In this document: positions 43,224 to 51,706 of the stretch, in pieces | Position numbering within the stretch: the first letter of the stretch is position 1 | Layout: each line of letters begins with the position of its first letter | Assembly: GCF_900604965.1 (NCBI RefSeq) | Contig: NZ_UWPD01000001.1 | Location: 1,527,311 to 1,591,310, forward strand | Reading direction: 5' to 3' | DNA: 64,000 nucleotides | Source: Gordonibacter sp. Marseille-P4307 | GTDB taxonomy: Bacteria > Actinomycetota > Coriobacteriia > Coriobacteriales > Eggerthellaceae | Translations under genes and position numbers: made by a program | Notes under the pieces: generated by a model | What the model was told of the DNA's origin: nothing | Databases searched by the model: none | What the model saw: only the letters and a program-made list of their open reading frames with translations

Positions 43224-44014
43224 ACCAACTTCCCCTTCTCCTCGATCAGCCCATCGATATGGGAAAACGCATCGAGCAGCGCGATGCCCCCGCCATCGGG
43301 CGGACGGCTCACCACCACGCAGACGGCACCGCAGCGCTTCGCCGCATCGATCTTTTCCTGAAACCCCCCGCTTGCACCAGCGGCCTTGGTAACCACGACC
43401 GCAATGTCGTACTCGCGCAGAAACGCCTCGTTAAGCTGCTGCGAAAACGGACCCTGGACGGCAATGGTGCGGCACACGGGCAATCCGGCCTCGCGTGCGG
43501 CGGACACCGATTCGGCCACGGGAAGCACGCGCGCCCACACGCGCTCGGAAAACCCCTCGATACGCTGCGCATAAACGCCGAGGTCCTTGGTCCCCGTCGT
43601 CAACAGCACGTTTCCCTCCATTCGATTCACCATGTCGGCAGCGACCTGCGCCGAAGGAACCGTTGTCTGCGAATCGGATCGCACGTCCTCGCGTTCCACC
43701 CGCACATACGCCACGCCCGCCGCCTCCGCAGCCGCTTTGATGTTGGCCGTCGCCTCGACGGCGTACGGATGCGTACAGTCCACAACCAAATCGAACGAAC
43801 CATCGGAGATGTCGGGAGCAAAACCCCTTATAAGGCGAGTCATGTCCGCCGCATTCAACCGGGAGCAAAGCACCGCGACGTTTCCGGCCTCGGGTAGAAG
43901 CGAAGCTCCGTACTCGGTCGCGCAGCTAACCGCAAGCTCGACGCCGGGCGCATCCGCATAGCGCTCGACCAGCTGCCTTCCCTCGGTTGTTCCGGCGAAC
44001 ACCAGGATCCTCAT
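43220..44014 (-). CDS. cbiJ: Precorrin-6A/cobalt-precorrin-6A reductase CbiJ
   Basis: 264 residues from the ATG at 44014 (MRILVFAGTTEGRQL), overlapping the cbiH stop (ATGA); a longer frame upstream is a shadow. The family pattern is clear: GTTEGRQLVER at the NADPH site, VVDCTHPYAVEAT, VLLTTGTKDLGVYA, RVLPVAESV, AVQGPFSQQLNEAFL and VTKAAGASGGFQEKI. It reduces the macrocycle with NADPH. Confidence 0.93.
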   Translation of the reverse strand: MRILVFAGTTEGRQLVERYADAPGVELAVSCATEYGASLLPEAGNVAVLCSRLNAADMTRLIRGFAPDISDGSFDLVVDCTHPYAVEATANIKAAAEAAGVAYVRVEREDVRSDSQTTVPSAQVAADMVNRMEGNVLLTTGTKDLGVYAQRIEGFSERVWARVLPVAESVSAAREAGLPVCRTIAVQGPFSQQLNEAFLREYDIAVVVTKAAGASGGFQEKIDAAKRCGAVCVVVSRPPDGGGIALLDAFSHIDGLIEEKGKLV

Positions 44015-44748
44015 CGACCGCACCCCGTTTCGTATCCGCGCGGCGTGACCATGCGGTCCCCGATTCGGCGCGTCTGCGCGTTTCCCACGAACACGGTGGT
44101 GAACATATCGACCGGCTTGTCGCGCAGCTCCGCCAGCGCGAGCACCTGCGCGTCTTGCCCCGGGCGCGCGATGTTGCGCACGTAGCCGCACACGGTAGCG
44201 GGGCTCTTCGACTCGAGCAGGATATCGCATGCTCGGCGCAGGTAATCGGATCGCTTGCGCGACGAGGGATTGTACAGGCACAGTGCGAAATCGGCGCGCG
44301 AAGCCGCGTCGAGACGCGCGGCGATAGCATCCCACGGCGTGAGCAGATCGGAAAGCGACACAACCGCGAAATCATGCATGAGCGGCGCTCCCAAAACGGC
44401 AGCTCCGGCAACGGCGGCCGTCACGCCCGCCACCACCTCGATATCCATGGGATCGAAGTCCTCGGCCAGCTCGAAGCACAGACCCGCCATTCCGTAGACG
44501 CCCGGGTCGCCCGAACACACCATGGCAACCTCCCGACCCGTCGCCGCCTGGGCAAGCGCGATGCGACAGCGATCGACCTCCGAACGCATGGGAGTGCTCA
44601 TCAGCTCTTTTTCGGGAAACCGATCGCGAATGAGATCGACGTACACCGTGTAGCCGACGATGAGGTCGCTTGCCGAAAGCGCCATGCGGGCGCGTTCGGT
44701 CATATCCAGCCCGGATCCCGGTCCTATACCGACGATATGCAAAGCCAT
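44011..44748 (-). CDS. cbiH: Precorrin-3B/cobalt-factor III C17-methyltransferase CbiH
   Basis: 245 residues. Tetrapyrrole methylase with the CobJ/CbiH-specific features HIVGIGPGSGLDMTERAR, VGYTVYVDL, MVCSGDPGVYGMAGL, VVAGVTAAVAGAAVLGAPLM, and the ending CLYNPSSRKRSDYLRRA. It methylates C17 and drives ring contraction. It starts 25 bp after the cbiG stop. Confidence 0.95.
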   Translation of the reverse strand: MALHIVGIGPGSGLDMTERARMALSASDLIVGYTVYVDLIRDRFPEKELMSTPMRSEVDRCRIALAQAATGREVAMVCSGDPGVYGMAGLCFELAEDFDPMDIEVVAGVTAAVAGAAVLGAPLMHDFAVVSLSDLLTPWDAIAARLDAASRADFALCLYNPSSRKRSDYLRRACDILLESKSPATVCGYVRNIARPGQDAQVLALAELRDKPVDMFTTVFVGNAQTRRIGDRMVTPRGYETGCGR

Positions 44749-44773
44749 AGCGAGAACTCCTTTGAAACGAACG

Positions 44774-45826
44774 CTAAAACGTCGCCGTCACGCGCTTCAG
44801 GCCCAGCGCGACCGTACAGCCCCGGTCGGCCTGCTTCGCAAGCACCAGGGACTCTCCCCGTGCCGTCGCCGCACGTTCGCACACGTTGCCCACACCGACG
44901 CTGCACTTGACGAAATCCGACGACGAAAACGCTCCGGGCACCGAATTCAGCTCGTCAGAGCTGAAATAGGAGATATCCAACGCCCAGCGCGCCGCCAAGT
45001 CGCGAATGGCGGGCTCGTCGCGCTTCACGTCGATGGTGGCGATCCCGGCCAGAGCCGCCTGTGGACAGCCGACTTTCCGCAAGGCCCGTTCCACCTCATT
45101 CCGCAACACGTCGAAGGAAACGCCCCGTCTGCATCCCACACCCAACGTGATGCAGCGCGGAACCAGGTGAAGCGTACGGGGAAACGGCCGATCCCCTGTG
45201 CGCCAATCCAGGCGCACGCCCACGTCCCCAACGGCGCAAGCCCCCTCGGAGACGGCGACGAACCCTGCGGGCAAAACACCCGCAAGCGGGAAGACCGACG
45301 AAAAGCCGACCGGCTCTCCCTCCAGCAGCGCAGCCGCCACCTCTTTGGCCCGCACGCGCTCGATAATGGAGAATCCTTCCCGAACCGCCCATTCATCGAT
45401 TGCGAACACGCCGTTCACATCGGTTGCCGTCGATACCACGGCGCAACCCCCCGTCTCGCACGCCAAGAAACGAGCAAGATCGTTGGCGCCGCCCACGTGA
45501 CCCGACAGAAGCGGAACGCAAAACGCCCCCCGTTCGTCAAGCGTGACTACCGCAGGATCGGTCAGCTTGTCCGAAACAAGCGGGGCGATCGCGCGGACCG
45601 CGATGCCGCACGCCGACACGAACACCAGCGCATCGCAGGCGGCGAAGTTCTCTTTCGTCCACGCGGCCAAAGATTCGAACGGCTCCACGCCCGCATCGCG
45701 GGAGAGACGAGCAGGGCCGGACACCGACGCCTCGTCTGCGAAACCGCGTGATTCGACCGTACGGGCAAGAAGGCGGGCCAGATCGCACCCCACGCGCGTG
45801 AACCCTGCAAACGCGATCTTCCTCAT
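44774..45826 (-). CDS. cbiG: Cobalt-precorrin-5A hydrolase CbiG
   Basis: 350 residues. N-terminal and central parts show ALVFVSACGIAVRAIAPLV, DPAVVTLDERGAFCVPLLSG and HVGGANDLARFLACETG, the CbiG pattern. The C-terminal domain has ITLGVGCRRGVSFDVLRNEV and LAGIATIDVKRDEPAIRDLA. It opens the delta-lactone and releases acetaldehyde, a step specific to the anaerobic pathway. The start overlaps the cbiF stop (ATGA). Confidence 0.95.
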   Translation of the reverse strand: MRKIAFAGFTRVGCDLARLLARTVESRGFADEASVSGPARLSRDAGVEPFESLAAWTKENFAACDALVFVSACGIAVRAIAPLVSDKLTDPAVVTLDERGAFCVPLLSGHVGGANDLARFLACETGGCAVVSTATDVNGVFAIDEWAVREGFSIIERVRAKEVAAALLEGEPVGFSSVFPLAGVLPAGFVAVSEGACAVGDVGVRLDWRTGDRPFPRTLHLVPRCITLGVGCRRGVSFDVLRNEVERALRKVGCPQAALAGIATIDVKRDEPAIRDLAARWALDISYFSSDELNSVPGAFSSSDFVKCSVGVGNVCERAATARGESLVLAKQADRGCTVALGLKRVTATF

Positions 45827-46650
45827 GAGGCGCCCATCTCGGGCGTATGACGCAAAGCGGCGGATCCGGATGCCTGATCCGACGCAGCGCGCGAACCTTC
45901 TCCAGCCAAGCGGAACCCGTGGGAGAACCCGGGATGATACAGAAGCGATCGATCGTATTCGCTTCCCAAAAAGCGCCCTACCAGCACCAGAGCCGTTTTA
46001 GAGATACCGGCGTCACGCGCGGTTTTCGCAAGCGTGCCCGCGGTACAGCGAAAGACGCGCTGATCGGGCCACGTCGCCTTGTAAACGATGGCGGCCGGCG
46101 TCGAAGCGTCCACACCGCCCTCCTTCAAATCGGCCTCGACCTTTGAAAGCAGACCCGTTGAAAGGAACAGGGCCAGGGTGCACCCGTGCTTCGCCATCGA
46201 GGCGAGCGATTCTCCCGCAGGCACCGGCGTGCGCCCCTCGGCGCGCGTAACGACGAGCGACTGGGAAACCCCCGGAAGCGTGAACTCGGCCCCCAAGGCG
46301 GCTGCGGCTCCGAACAGCGACGAGACGCCCGGCGTCACGTCGTAGGAGATCCCTCTCCTATCGAGCTCGTCCATCTGTTCGCGAATGGCCCCGTACAGCG
46401 CGGGATCTCCCGTGTGCAACCGCACCGTCGACCACCCTTTCGCCTCGGCGTCCTCCATAGCCCCGACAACCTCTTCCAGAGTCATGGACGCCGAATCCAT
46501 GATGGAACACGTCGGACTCGTTAGCTCCAACAACTCGGGATTGACCAGGGAACCCGCATAGATAACCAGATCAGCCTGGGCAAGAAGCCTTGCCCCGCGC
46601 ACCGTCACCAGATCGACCGCGCCCGGGCCCGCGCCCACGAAACGAATCAT
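45823..46650 (-). CDS. cbiF: Cobalt-precorrin-4 C11-methyltransferase CbiF
   Basis: 275 residues. The ATG at 46650 (MIRFVGAGPG) follows AAAGGACGG and overlaps the cbiD stop (ATGA). Tetrapyrrole methylase with CobM/CbiF traits: GAGPGAVDLVTVRGARLL, VIYAGSLVNPELLEL, VRLHTGDPALYGAIREQ, VTPGVSSLFGAAAALGAEFT and AIVYKATWPDQ. A polar tail of about 25 residues follows the last conserved LYHPGFSHGFR. Confidence 0.95.
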   Translation of the reverse strand: MIRFVGAGPGAVDLVTVRGARLLAQADLVIYAGSLVNPELLELTSPTCSIMDSASMTLEEVVGAMEDAEAKGWSTVRLHTGDPALYGAIREQMDELDRRGISYDVTPGVSSLFGAAAALGAEFTLPGVSQSLVVTRAEGRTPVPAGESLASMAKHGCTLALFLSTGLLSKVEADLKEGGVDASTPAAIVYKATWPDQRVFRCTAGTLAKTARDAGISKTALVLVGRFLGSEYDRSLLYHPGFSHGFRLAGEGSRAASDQASGSAALRHTPEMGAS

Positions 46651-48200
46651 GCTCCGTCCTTTCCCGCGGCATCGTCGCACGCGTCGAGCTCCTCGTCGGC
46701 ATCCGGATGCGGAAACGCCGTGCGCGCCAGGTTCCGCGCACCGTCCGATTCTCCAAGCGAGCCGTAAGCCGACGAGAAGAACACCAACTCCGCACGAACG
46801 CGCGATCCAACCCGCTTGCGCAGGTGATACGTCATACGCTGGGCAATAGACGCCATAACCTCCGACCGAATCCCCTGTTCATCGAGGATCCCGATCGCCT
46901 CGTCAACCGTAACGCAGTCCATGATCCGCGCAACGGCATCGGAAGACGCCCCGAGGCGCGCCGCATGGGCGGCAAGCACTTCCCCGCGTCCGTCCACGCA
47001 CCTCGAATGCGTGTTCATGGCACCCGCCGCAAGCTTCACCAGCTTGCCCGCATGACCCACCAGCAGGATGGATTCGAACCCCGCCTGCACCGCGTAATCG
47101 AGCGCTGCGCCCAGGTAGTTCGAGCACTGGACACACTCCGAAAAATCTATCCCCAAATCGCCGTGAGTAAAATCGCGACCGTAGTTACCGGGAACCAGAA
47201 GGAGGCCGCGTCTACCGGCGGCGCGGCGCATCCTCATCTCCAGCTGAATCGATGCGATCAGCGCCTCTTCGCTCATGGGCCTCACCACGCCCGTCGTCCC
47301 CAAAATCGAGATCCCGCCCTCGATTCCCAAACGGGGGTTGAAGGTCTTGCGGGCGATGCGCTCCCCTTCGGGAACCGACACGGTTACGGAAATGCCCCCG
47401 TTTGCACCGGCCGCACGCTGCGCGGCAAGCGCTTCTCGGGCAATCATCTCGCGGGGAACCCGGTTGATGGCCGCCGCCCCGACCGGCTGGTCGAGACCGG
47501 GACGCGTGACGCGGCCCACCCCCTCCCCTCCGTCCACTGCAACGCCCGAAGCCTCGGTGCGCGTCACGCAGGCGAACACCAGCGCTCCGTCGGTCGCATC
47601 GGGATCGTCTCCCGAAAACTTCCTCACCGCGCAGCGCGCCCATCCCAGGCCCGCCTCCGCGCACTCCACCTCGACGCGTATATCGAACCCGGCGGGAACC
47701 TCGATGGTGACGGCGACGGGGAACGCACCTGCGAACAGGGCTTCGGCAGCTGCGCGAGTCGCGGCAGCGGCACAGGTTCCCGTCGTATAGCCACAGCGCA
47801 AGCGCTTCTGACCCACCTCGATATAGTGTTCCCACACCGCAGACGCTCCTTTCGACGCCGATTCCTCGGACATCGAGACGGCGCTGGGACGAGCGAGATC
47901 CTTCAGCTCGGAGAACCGGTCGTATACCATGCGCGTTCCCTCGTCACGCACATGGGGCAAGAAGCAGTCGGTGCACACCTTCACGCCCTTGTCGTTGTAC
48001 CTGAAACGGCCGCCGCACGCATCTCCCAGCGCGTAGAGCGGACAGTAACAGAACAGGCAGTTGAAGTTCTCGGGTGCCAGACCCTTGTGGCAGGGAAAGT
48101 ACGGACACGCCGTATGCGAGAAGAACGGATAGGCCGACGAAGCGGAATCCGCCCGCGAAGCGAAAGCCCCGCCGTTTTCTTTTCCCACGCGTCCCGCCAC
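46647..48200 (-). CDS. cbiD: Cobalt-precorrin-5B C1-methyltransferase CbiD with an N-terminal Cys-rich domain
   Basis: About 517 residues with a GTG start at 48200 (AAGGGG upstream); a TTG at 48224 is also possible. Residues about 130-517 are CbiD: KRLRCGYTTGTCAAAATRAA, DIRVEVE, VTRPGLDQPVGAAAINRVPR and ISILGTTGVVRPMSEEA. The first 100 residues are a separate Cys-rich small domain, with ACPYFPCH, FNCLFCYCPLYALGDACGG and VCTDCFLPH, probably metal binding. CbiD methylates C1. It is the first gene of the minus-strand run and is divergent from cobT by 147 bp. No B12 riboswitch is recognisable there. Confidence 0.92.
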   Translation of the reverse strand: MAGRVGKENGGAFASRADSASSAYPFFSHTACPYFPCHKGLAPENFNCLFCYCPLYALGDACGGRFRYNDKGVKVCTDCFLPHVRDEGTRMVYDRFSELKDLARPSAVSMSEESASKGASAVWEHYIEVGQKRLRCGYTTGTCAAAATRAAAEALFAGAFPVAVTIEVPAGFDIRVEVECAEAGLGWARCAVRKFSGDDPDATDGALVFACVTRTEASGVAVDGGEGVGRVTRPGLDQPVGAAAINRVPREMIAREALAAQRAAGANGGISVTVSVPEGERIARKTFNPRLGIEGGISILGTTGVVRPMSEEALIASIQLEMRMRRAAGRRGLLLVPGNYGRDFTHGDLGIDFSECVQCSNYLGAALDYAVQAGFESILLVGHAGKLVKLAAGAMNTHSRCVDGRGEVLAAHAARLGASSDAVARIMDCVTVDEAIGILDEQGIRSEVMASIAQRMTYHLRKRVGSRVRAELVFFSSAYGSLGESDGARNLARTAFPHPDADEELDACDDAAGKDGA

Positions 48201-48311
48201 GAAACCCCTTCGATGCGACTGCAACCTACGCTTCCATCATAACAAGCGCCAAGCGGATCCGCCTTATTTCCCGCCGATACCACGACCCGCTCATACCGAG
48301 GCGGCTCATTG

Positions 48312-48324
48312 GTATCATGGATAC
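48312..48324. promoter_or_regulatory. Palindrome in the cbiD-cobT divergent gap
   Basis: GTATC-ATG-GATAC, 23 bp before the cobT start. It overlaps a TATCAT that could be a -10 box. It may be a regulator site; no partner copy was found. Confidence 0.25.
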
Positions 48325-48347
48325 GAACCGATCCCGCAAGGAGCCGC

Positions 48348-49415
48348 ATGACCGCCGACGAAGCATCCGCATACCAAGCCGCCCTCAGTCGCTGGGCATC
48401 GATAGCGCACCCCCTGGGAGGACTCGGAACGCTCGAAAAGACCGTTGCGCGCATCGCGCGGCTGAAGCGCACGACCGACTTTCGGCTGGATAGCCGCACC
48501 GTAATCGTCATGTGCGCCGACAACGGCGTGGTCGCCGAAGGCGTCAGCCAATCGGGCCCCGAAACGACCGCCGTCATCGCGCGGGCCCTCGCAGCGGGAA
48601 CCTCTTCGGTATGCCTGCTTGCCCGCGCCGCGCGCGCACGCGTCGTCGCGGCCGATGTGGGGATGGCCCACCCTCCCGATACCCCGTCCCTCATCGCCAG
48701 CAGCGTTGCGCGCGGAACGCAAAACATCGCCGAAGGGCCCGCCATGACCGAAAGCCAATTCGATCGCGCGCTCAAAGCAGGAGCCGACATCATGATCGGA
48801 ATCGCGCAACAGGGCTGCGACATCGCGTGCTTGGGAGAGATGGGGATAGGCAACACCACCACGGCAGCAGCGGTGGCCTGCGCTTTGCTGGGCCTCGACC
48901 CCGATCGGGCAACCGGACCGGGGGCGGGTCTGCCGCACGGCATGCTCGCGCACAAAGCCGAAACGGTAAGGCGCGCCCTGAAGGCGAACGGCTTTGCGAT
49001 CGGGCGCGGAATCGAAAGCTGGGAGGCGGCGCGGGTGCTGAGATGCCTGGGCGGGTTCGACCTCGTTGCCATGGCCGGCGCCGCGATCGAAGCGCGCAGA
49101 TTGCGCATACCCGTTGTCGTCGACGGGGCGGTCGGGCAGGCCTCCGCATTAGCCGCCCTGCTCATAGCACCCGAAACGGCCGACGCGGTCATCCTCTCGC
49201 ATCGATCCAGCGAACCTGCCGGCAAAGCGCTTTCCGACGCGCTGGCACGTCGCGTCGGGGTCGCCCCTGCGATCTGCGCCGATATGCACCTTGGAGAAGG
49301 GGCTGGCGCGGTCTGCCTGCTGGGTCTTCTCGACGCCGCGCTGGAGCTGTTCGCCCATGGAGCCACCTTCGCCGATCTGGATATGGAAGCCTACAAGGAC
49401 CACCGCCTATGCTGA
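48348..49415 (+). CDS. cobT: Nicotinate-nucleotide:dimethylbenzimidazole phosphoribosyltransferase CobT
   Basis: 355 residues from the ATG at 48348 (AAGGAG upstream). Family stretches are HPLGGLGTLEKTVARIARL, VIVMCADNGVVAEGVSQSG, EMGIGNTTTAAAVACALLG, ATGPGAGLPHGMLAHKAETV, and the catalytic glutamate near the end in ADMHLGEGAGAVCLLGLLDA, quoted in short parts. It makes alpha-ribazole phosphate, the lower ligand precursor. It heads cobT-cobU-cobS-(short CobU-like)-cobC; its stop overlaps cobU by 7 bp. Confidence 0.95.
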   Translation: MTADEASAYQAALSRWASIAHPLGGLGTLEKTVARIARLKRTTDFRLDSRTVIVMCADNGVVAEGVSQSGPETTAVIARALAAGTSSVCLLARAARARVVAADVGMAHPPDTPSLIASSVARGTQNIAEGPAMTESQFDRALKAGADIMIGIAQQGCDIACLGEMGIGNTTTAAAVACALLGLDPDRATGPGAGLPHGMLAHKAETVRRALKANGFAIGRGIESWEAARVLRCLGGFDLVAMAGAAIEARRLRIPVVVDGAVGQASALAALLIAPETADAVILSHRSSEPAGKALSDALARRVGVAPAICADMHLGEGAGAVCLLGLLDAALELFAHGATFADLDMEAYKDHRLC

Positions 49416-49960
49416 TACTCGTAACCGGAGGCGCGGCCAGCGGAAAGAGCGCGTTTGCCGAACGGCTCTGCGAACGCTCAAGCGGCCCTCGCTACTACCT
49501 CGCAACCATGTCGCCCGAAGGGGCGGCGGCGCAAGAGAAGATCGAACGGCACCGCGCCCTGAGAGCCGGTCGCGGCTTTCGCGTGATCGAGCGAGAGCGC
49601 AACCTATCGACGCTAGAGCTACCTGCCGACGCGCGCGGGGGCGTCGTTTTGGTCGAGGACATGGGAACCCTCGTCGCCAACGAACTGTTCTCGCCCGCGT
49701 CAAGCGCCCGCCCGACCGAATCGGATGCGCTCGCCGCCGCCCAACGCGCCGTCGAAGGCGTGCTTCACCTGGAAAGCCAGTGCGAGCTGCTTATAGCCGT
49801 CACCATCGAGTCGGGACTGGGAGGGCCCGCGCCCTCCGTAGAAACAGAGTGCTACCTCCGTGCGCTGGGAAGCGCCGGATGCATGGTGGCTGCGCGGGCA
49901 GACGAGGTGCATCGGTGCTGCGCCGGCATTCCAACCCGCATCAAAGGAGGCCTCCATTGA
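49409..49960 (+). CDS. cobU: CobU-like adenosylcobinamide kinase/guanylyltransferase
   Basis: 183 residues, starting inside the cobT end. The P-loop is TGGAASGKSAFAE. The guanylylated histidine region is ERHRALRAGRGFRVIER, and VVLVEDMGTLVANELF matches the Walker-B-like VLLDCLT--N. The usual NEVG-GIVP motif is not clear: the matching stretch reads TIESGLGGPAPS. It activates adenosylcobinamide with GTP. The next-but-one gene is a short CobU-like protein that does keep a GIVP-like motif. Confidence 0.82.
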   Translation: MLILVTGGAASGKSAFAERLCERSSGPRYYLATMSPEGAAAQEKIERHRALRAGRGFRVIERERNLSTLELPADARGGVVLVEDMGTLVANELFSPASSARPTESDALAAAQRAVEGVLHLESQCELLIAVTIESGLGGPAPSVETECYLRALGSAGCMVAARADEVHRCCAGIPTRIKGGLH

Positions 49961-50727
49961 GCTTCCTCCGATCGCTCGCCGTCGCGTTCTCGCTGTTCTC
50001 GCGCATACCCGTCCCGACCGTCGCCTGGGAGGCCCGCAACATGCGCTACGTCGCAGCGTGCATGCCGATTGTCGGCGTCCCGCTGGGCGCATTGGTGGGT
50101 GCGTGGTGCGTCGCGCTTGCCCATGCGCACGCCGCGCCTGCGCTGATCGCGCTGGGGCCGACCCTCATCCCCGTCGTATTCAGCGGAGGGATCCATCTCG
50201 ATGGCTTCGCCGACGTCGTTGACGCGCAGTCAAGCTGCGCCGACCAGAAGCGCAAGCGCGAGATCCTGAAAGATCCCCATATCGGGGCGTTCGCCGCCAT
50301 AGGAGTCGCAGCCTACCTCGTGGCTCTGTTCGCCATCTCCAGCCAGATCGCCTTCGATGCTCGCATGGGAGCGCTTCTGGGACTGGTCTATGTCGTAAGC
50401 CGCGCGGCAACCGGTTTTGCGGTGATTGCGTTTCCCCGCTCGCCCGAGCAGGGCATGCTCGCGCTCGAGCAGGATTTCGCCTCGGCGGCCTCGAAACCCG
50501 CGCTCGCGGCGCTGTTCGCCGCGGCGGCGCTTGCGGCCGTCGCGCTATCCCCCATCGCGGGGGCGCTCGCGATAGCGGCTTCGCTTGCCCTTCTCATCCG
50601 CACCAGGCGCCTCGCCCAGAAAGGCTTCGGAGGCATGAGCGGAGACATCGCGGGGTTTCATCTTTGCCGCTGCGAGCTCGCCTGCATAACCTGCATAGCG
50701 TTTTGCCAGTTGGCAGGTGTCGCATGA
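49957..50727 (+). CDS. cobS: Adenosylcobinamide-GDP ribazoletransferase CobS
   Basis: 256 residues with a TTG start at 49957 that overlaps the cobU stop (TTGA); AAAGGAGG is just upstream. An integral membrane protein with about six helices. Family stretches are AFSLFSRIPVP, the metal-binding GGIHLDGFADVVDA, DPHIGAFAAIGV and the late GGMSGDIAGFHLCRCE. It joins adenosylcobinamide-GDP and alpha-ribazole to finish cobalamin. Confidence 0.94.
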   Translation: MSFLRSLAVAFSLFSRIPVPTVAWEARNMRYVAACMPIVGVPLGALVGAWCVALAHAHAAPALIALGPTLIPVVFSGGIHLDGFADVVDAQSSCADQKRKREILKDPHIGAFAAIGVAAYLVALFAISSQIAFDARMGALLGLVYVVSRAATGFAVIAFPRSPEQGMLALEQDFASAASKPALAALFAAAALAAVALSPIAGALAIAASLALLIRTRRLAQKGFGGMSGDIAGFHLCRCELACITCIAFCQLAGVA

Positions 50728-51071
50728 TCCTCGTCATAGGAGGCGCCGCTTCGGGAAAGACCACGTTTTTGAACTCCCTCACGCAAACGCACGGCGTAAA
50801 GGGGGAGGATCTCTCGGTCGTCGATGACGCCGAACGACTTTTCGCCGATGCGTCCGATGCCGAGGCGATCCTCATCGCCGACCAGCTCGCAGGCCGTTTT
50901 GCCGTCGCCTGCCGCCTCGTGGGCGGCGGGATCGTCCCCTGCAGCCGCGACGAGCGCTGCGAACGAGACCGCATCGGACGCGGTACCGCGCTTTTGGCCG
51001 AACGAGCCGACACCGTCATCGAGACGGTTTGCGGCATCGCCATCGTCCTCAAGGAGCCCTCATGCGCCTGA
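50724..51071 (+). CDS. Short CobU-like P-loop protein (115 aa)
   Basis: 115 residues; the ATG overlaps the cobS stop (ATGA). The start MILVIGGAASGKTTFLNSL is a P-loop like that of CobU. The second half, LVGGGIVPCSRDERCERDRI then LLAERADTVIETVCGIAIVL, matches the CobU end (EVG-GIVP----R--RD--G--N---A--AD-V----G-P--LK). The middle of CobU, with the guanylylated histidine, is missing. It is two-thirds of the normal length. It could be a kinase-only fragment working with the longer CobU next door, or a regulatory paralogue. The match is from memory. Confidence 0.65.
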   Translation: MILVIGGAASGKTTFLNSLTQTHGVKGEDLSVVDDAERLFADASDAEAILIADQLAGRFAVACRLVGGGIVPCSRDERCERDRIGRGTALLAERADTVIETVCGIAIVLKEPSCA

Positions 51072-51706
51072 CCATCTTCCGCCATGCGCAAACCGCAGGC
51101 AACCTGGAGAAGCGCTACCTCGGTGCCACCGATGAGCCCTTATGCGAAACGGGCTTGGAAACCGCTTGCCGCCGTGCCAACGAGCTGAGGGAAGCCTGGA
51201 ATCGAGCGAGGGTATCCGCAAAGGACCCCATCGCCGCCGGAAAAGCGCTTCCAGTCGAGCCGGACGTCGTCTACGCAAGCCCGCGCCTGCGCTGCCTGCA
51301 AACCGCGCGCATCCTGTTCCCGTGCGCAGACATCGTGATCGTGCCCCAGCTTGCCGAGATGGACTTCGGGGTGTTCGAGGGAAAGAACTGCTTCGACCTC
51401 GCAACGGACGAGGATTACAGAGCCTGGGTGGAAGGCGGATGCGTCGGACGCTGTCCCGACGGGGAAAACCGTGCGGAATTCGTCGAGCGCATCGTAGCAG
51501 GCTTAGCCGCGGTGGAAAGCGAAGCGGCCCGTCGGGCCAACACGCAGGCCGTCATAGCGGCCCACGCGGGAACAGCCCTGGCAGCGCGGTTCGCCGAGCG
51601 GATGGGAACCTGCGACTACTTCGATTTGCGCTTGGGGTTTTGCGAATCGATCGACATCGAGTTCCCCTTCGGGGCGGCACCGGGGAACGCAGGTGCCCAA
51701 CGTTAG
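51062..51706 (+). CDS. cobC: Histidine-phosphatase family protein, probable alpha-ribazole phosphatase CobC
   Basis: 214 residues. It starts 10 bp inside the previous gene. The phospho-His motif reads FRHAQTAGN (RHG is usual). ASPRLRCLQTARIL, LAEMDFGVFEGKNCFDL and VIAAHAGTALA complete the active site. The cobalamin location supports CobC, which removes the 5' phosphate of alpha-ribazole-5'-P or of cobalamin phosphate. Its stop overlaps that of the convergent corA. Confidence 0.85.
   Translation: MRLTIFRHAQTAGNLEKRYLGATDEPLCETGLETACRRANELREAWNRARVSAKDPIAAGKALPVEPDVVYASPRLRCLQTARILFPCADIVIVPQLAEMDFGVFEGKNCFDLATDEDYRAWVEGGCVGRCPDGENRAEFVERIVAGLAAVESEAARRANTQAVIAAHAGTALAARFAERMGTCDYFDLRLGFCESIDIEFPFGAAPGNAGAQR

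Noticed and set aside
48201-48347. Cobalamin riboswitch before cbiD or cobT
   Set aside because: The gap is under 150 bp and I find no B12-box-like core. The typical element is about 200 nt.
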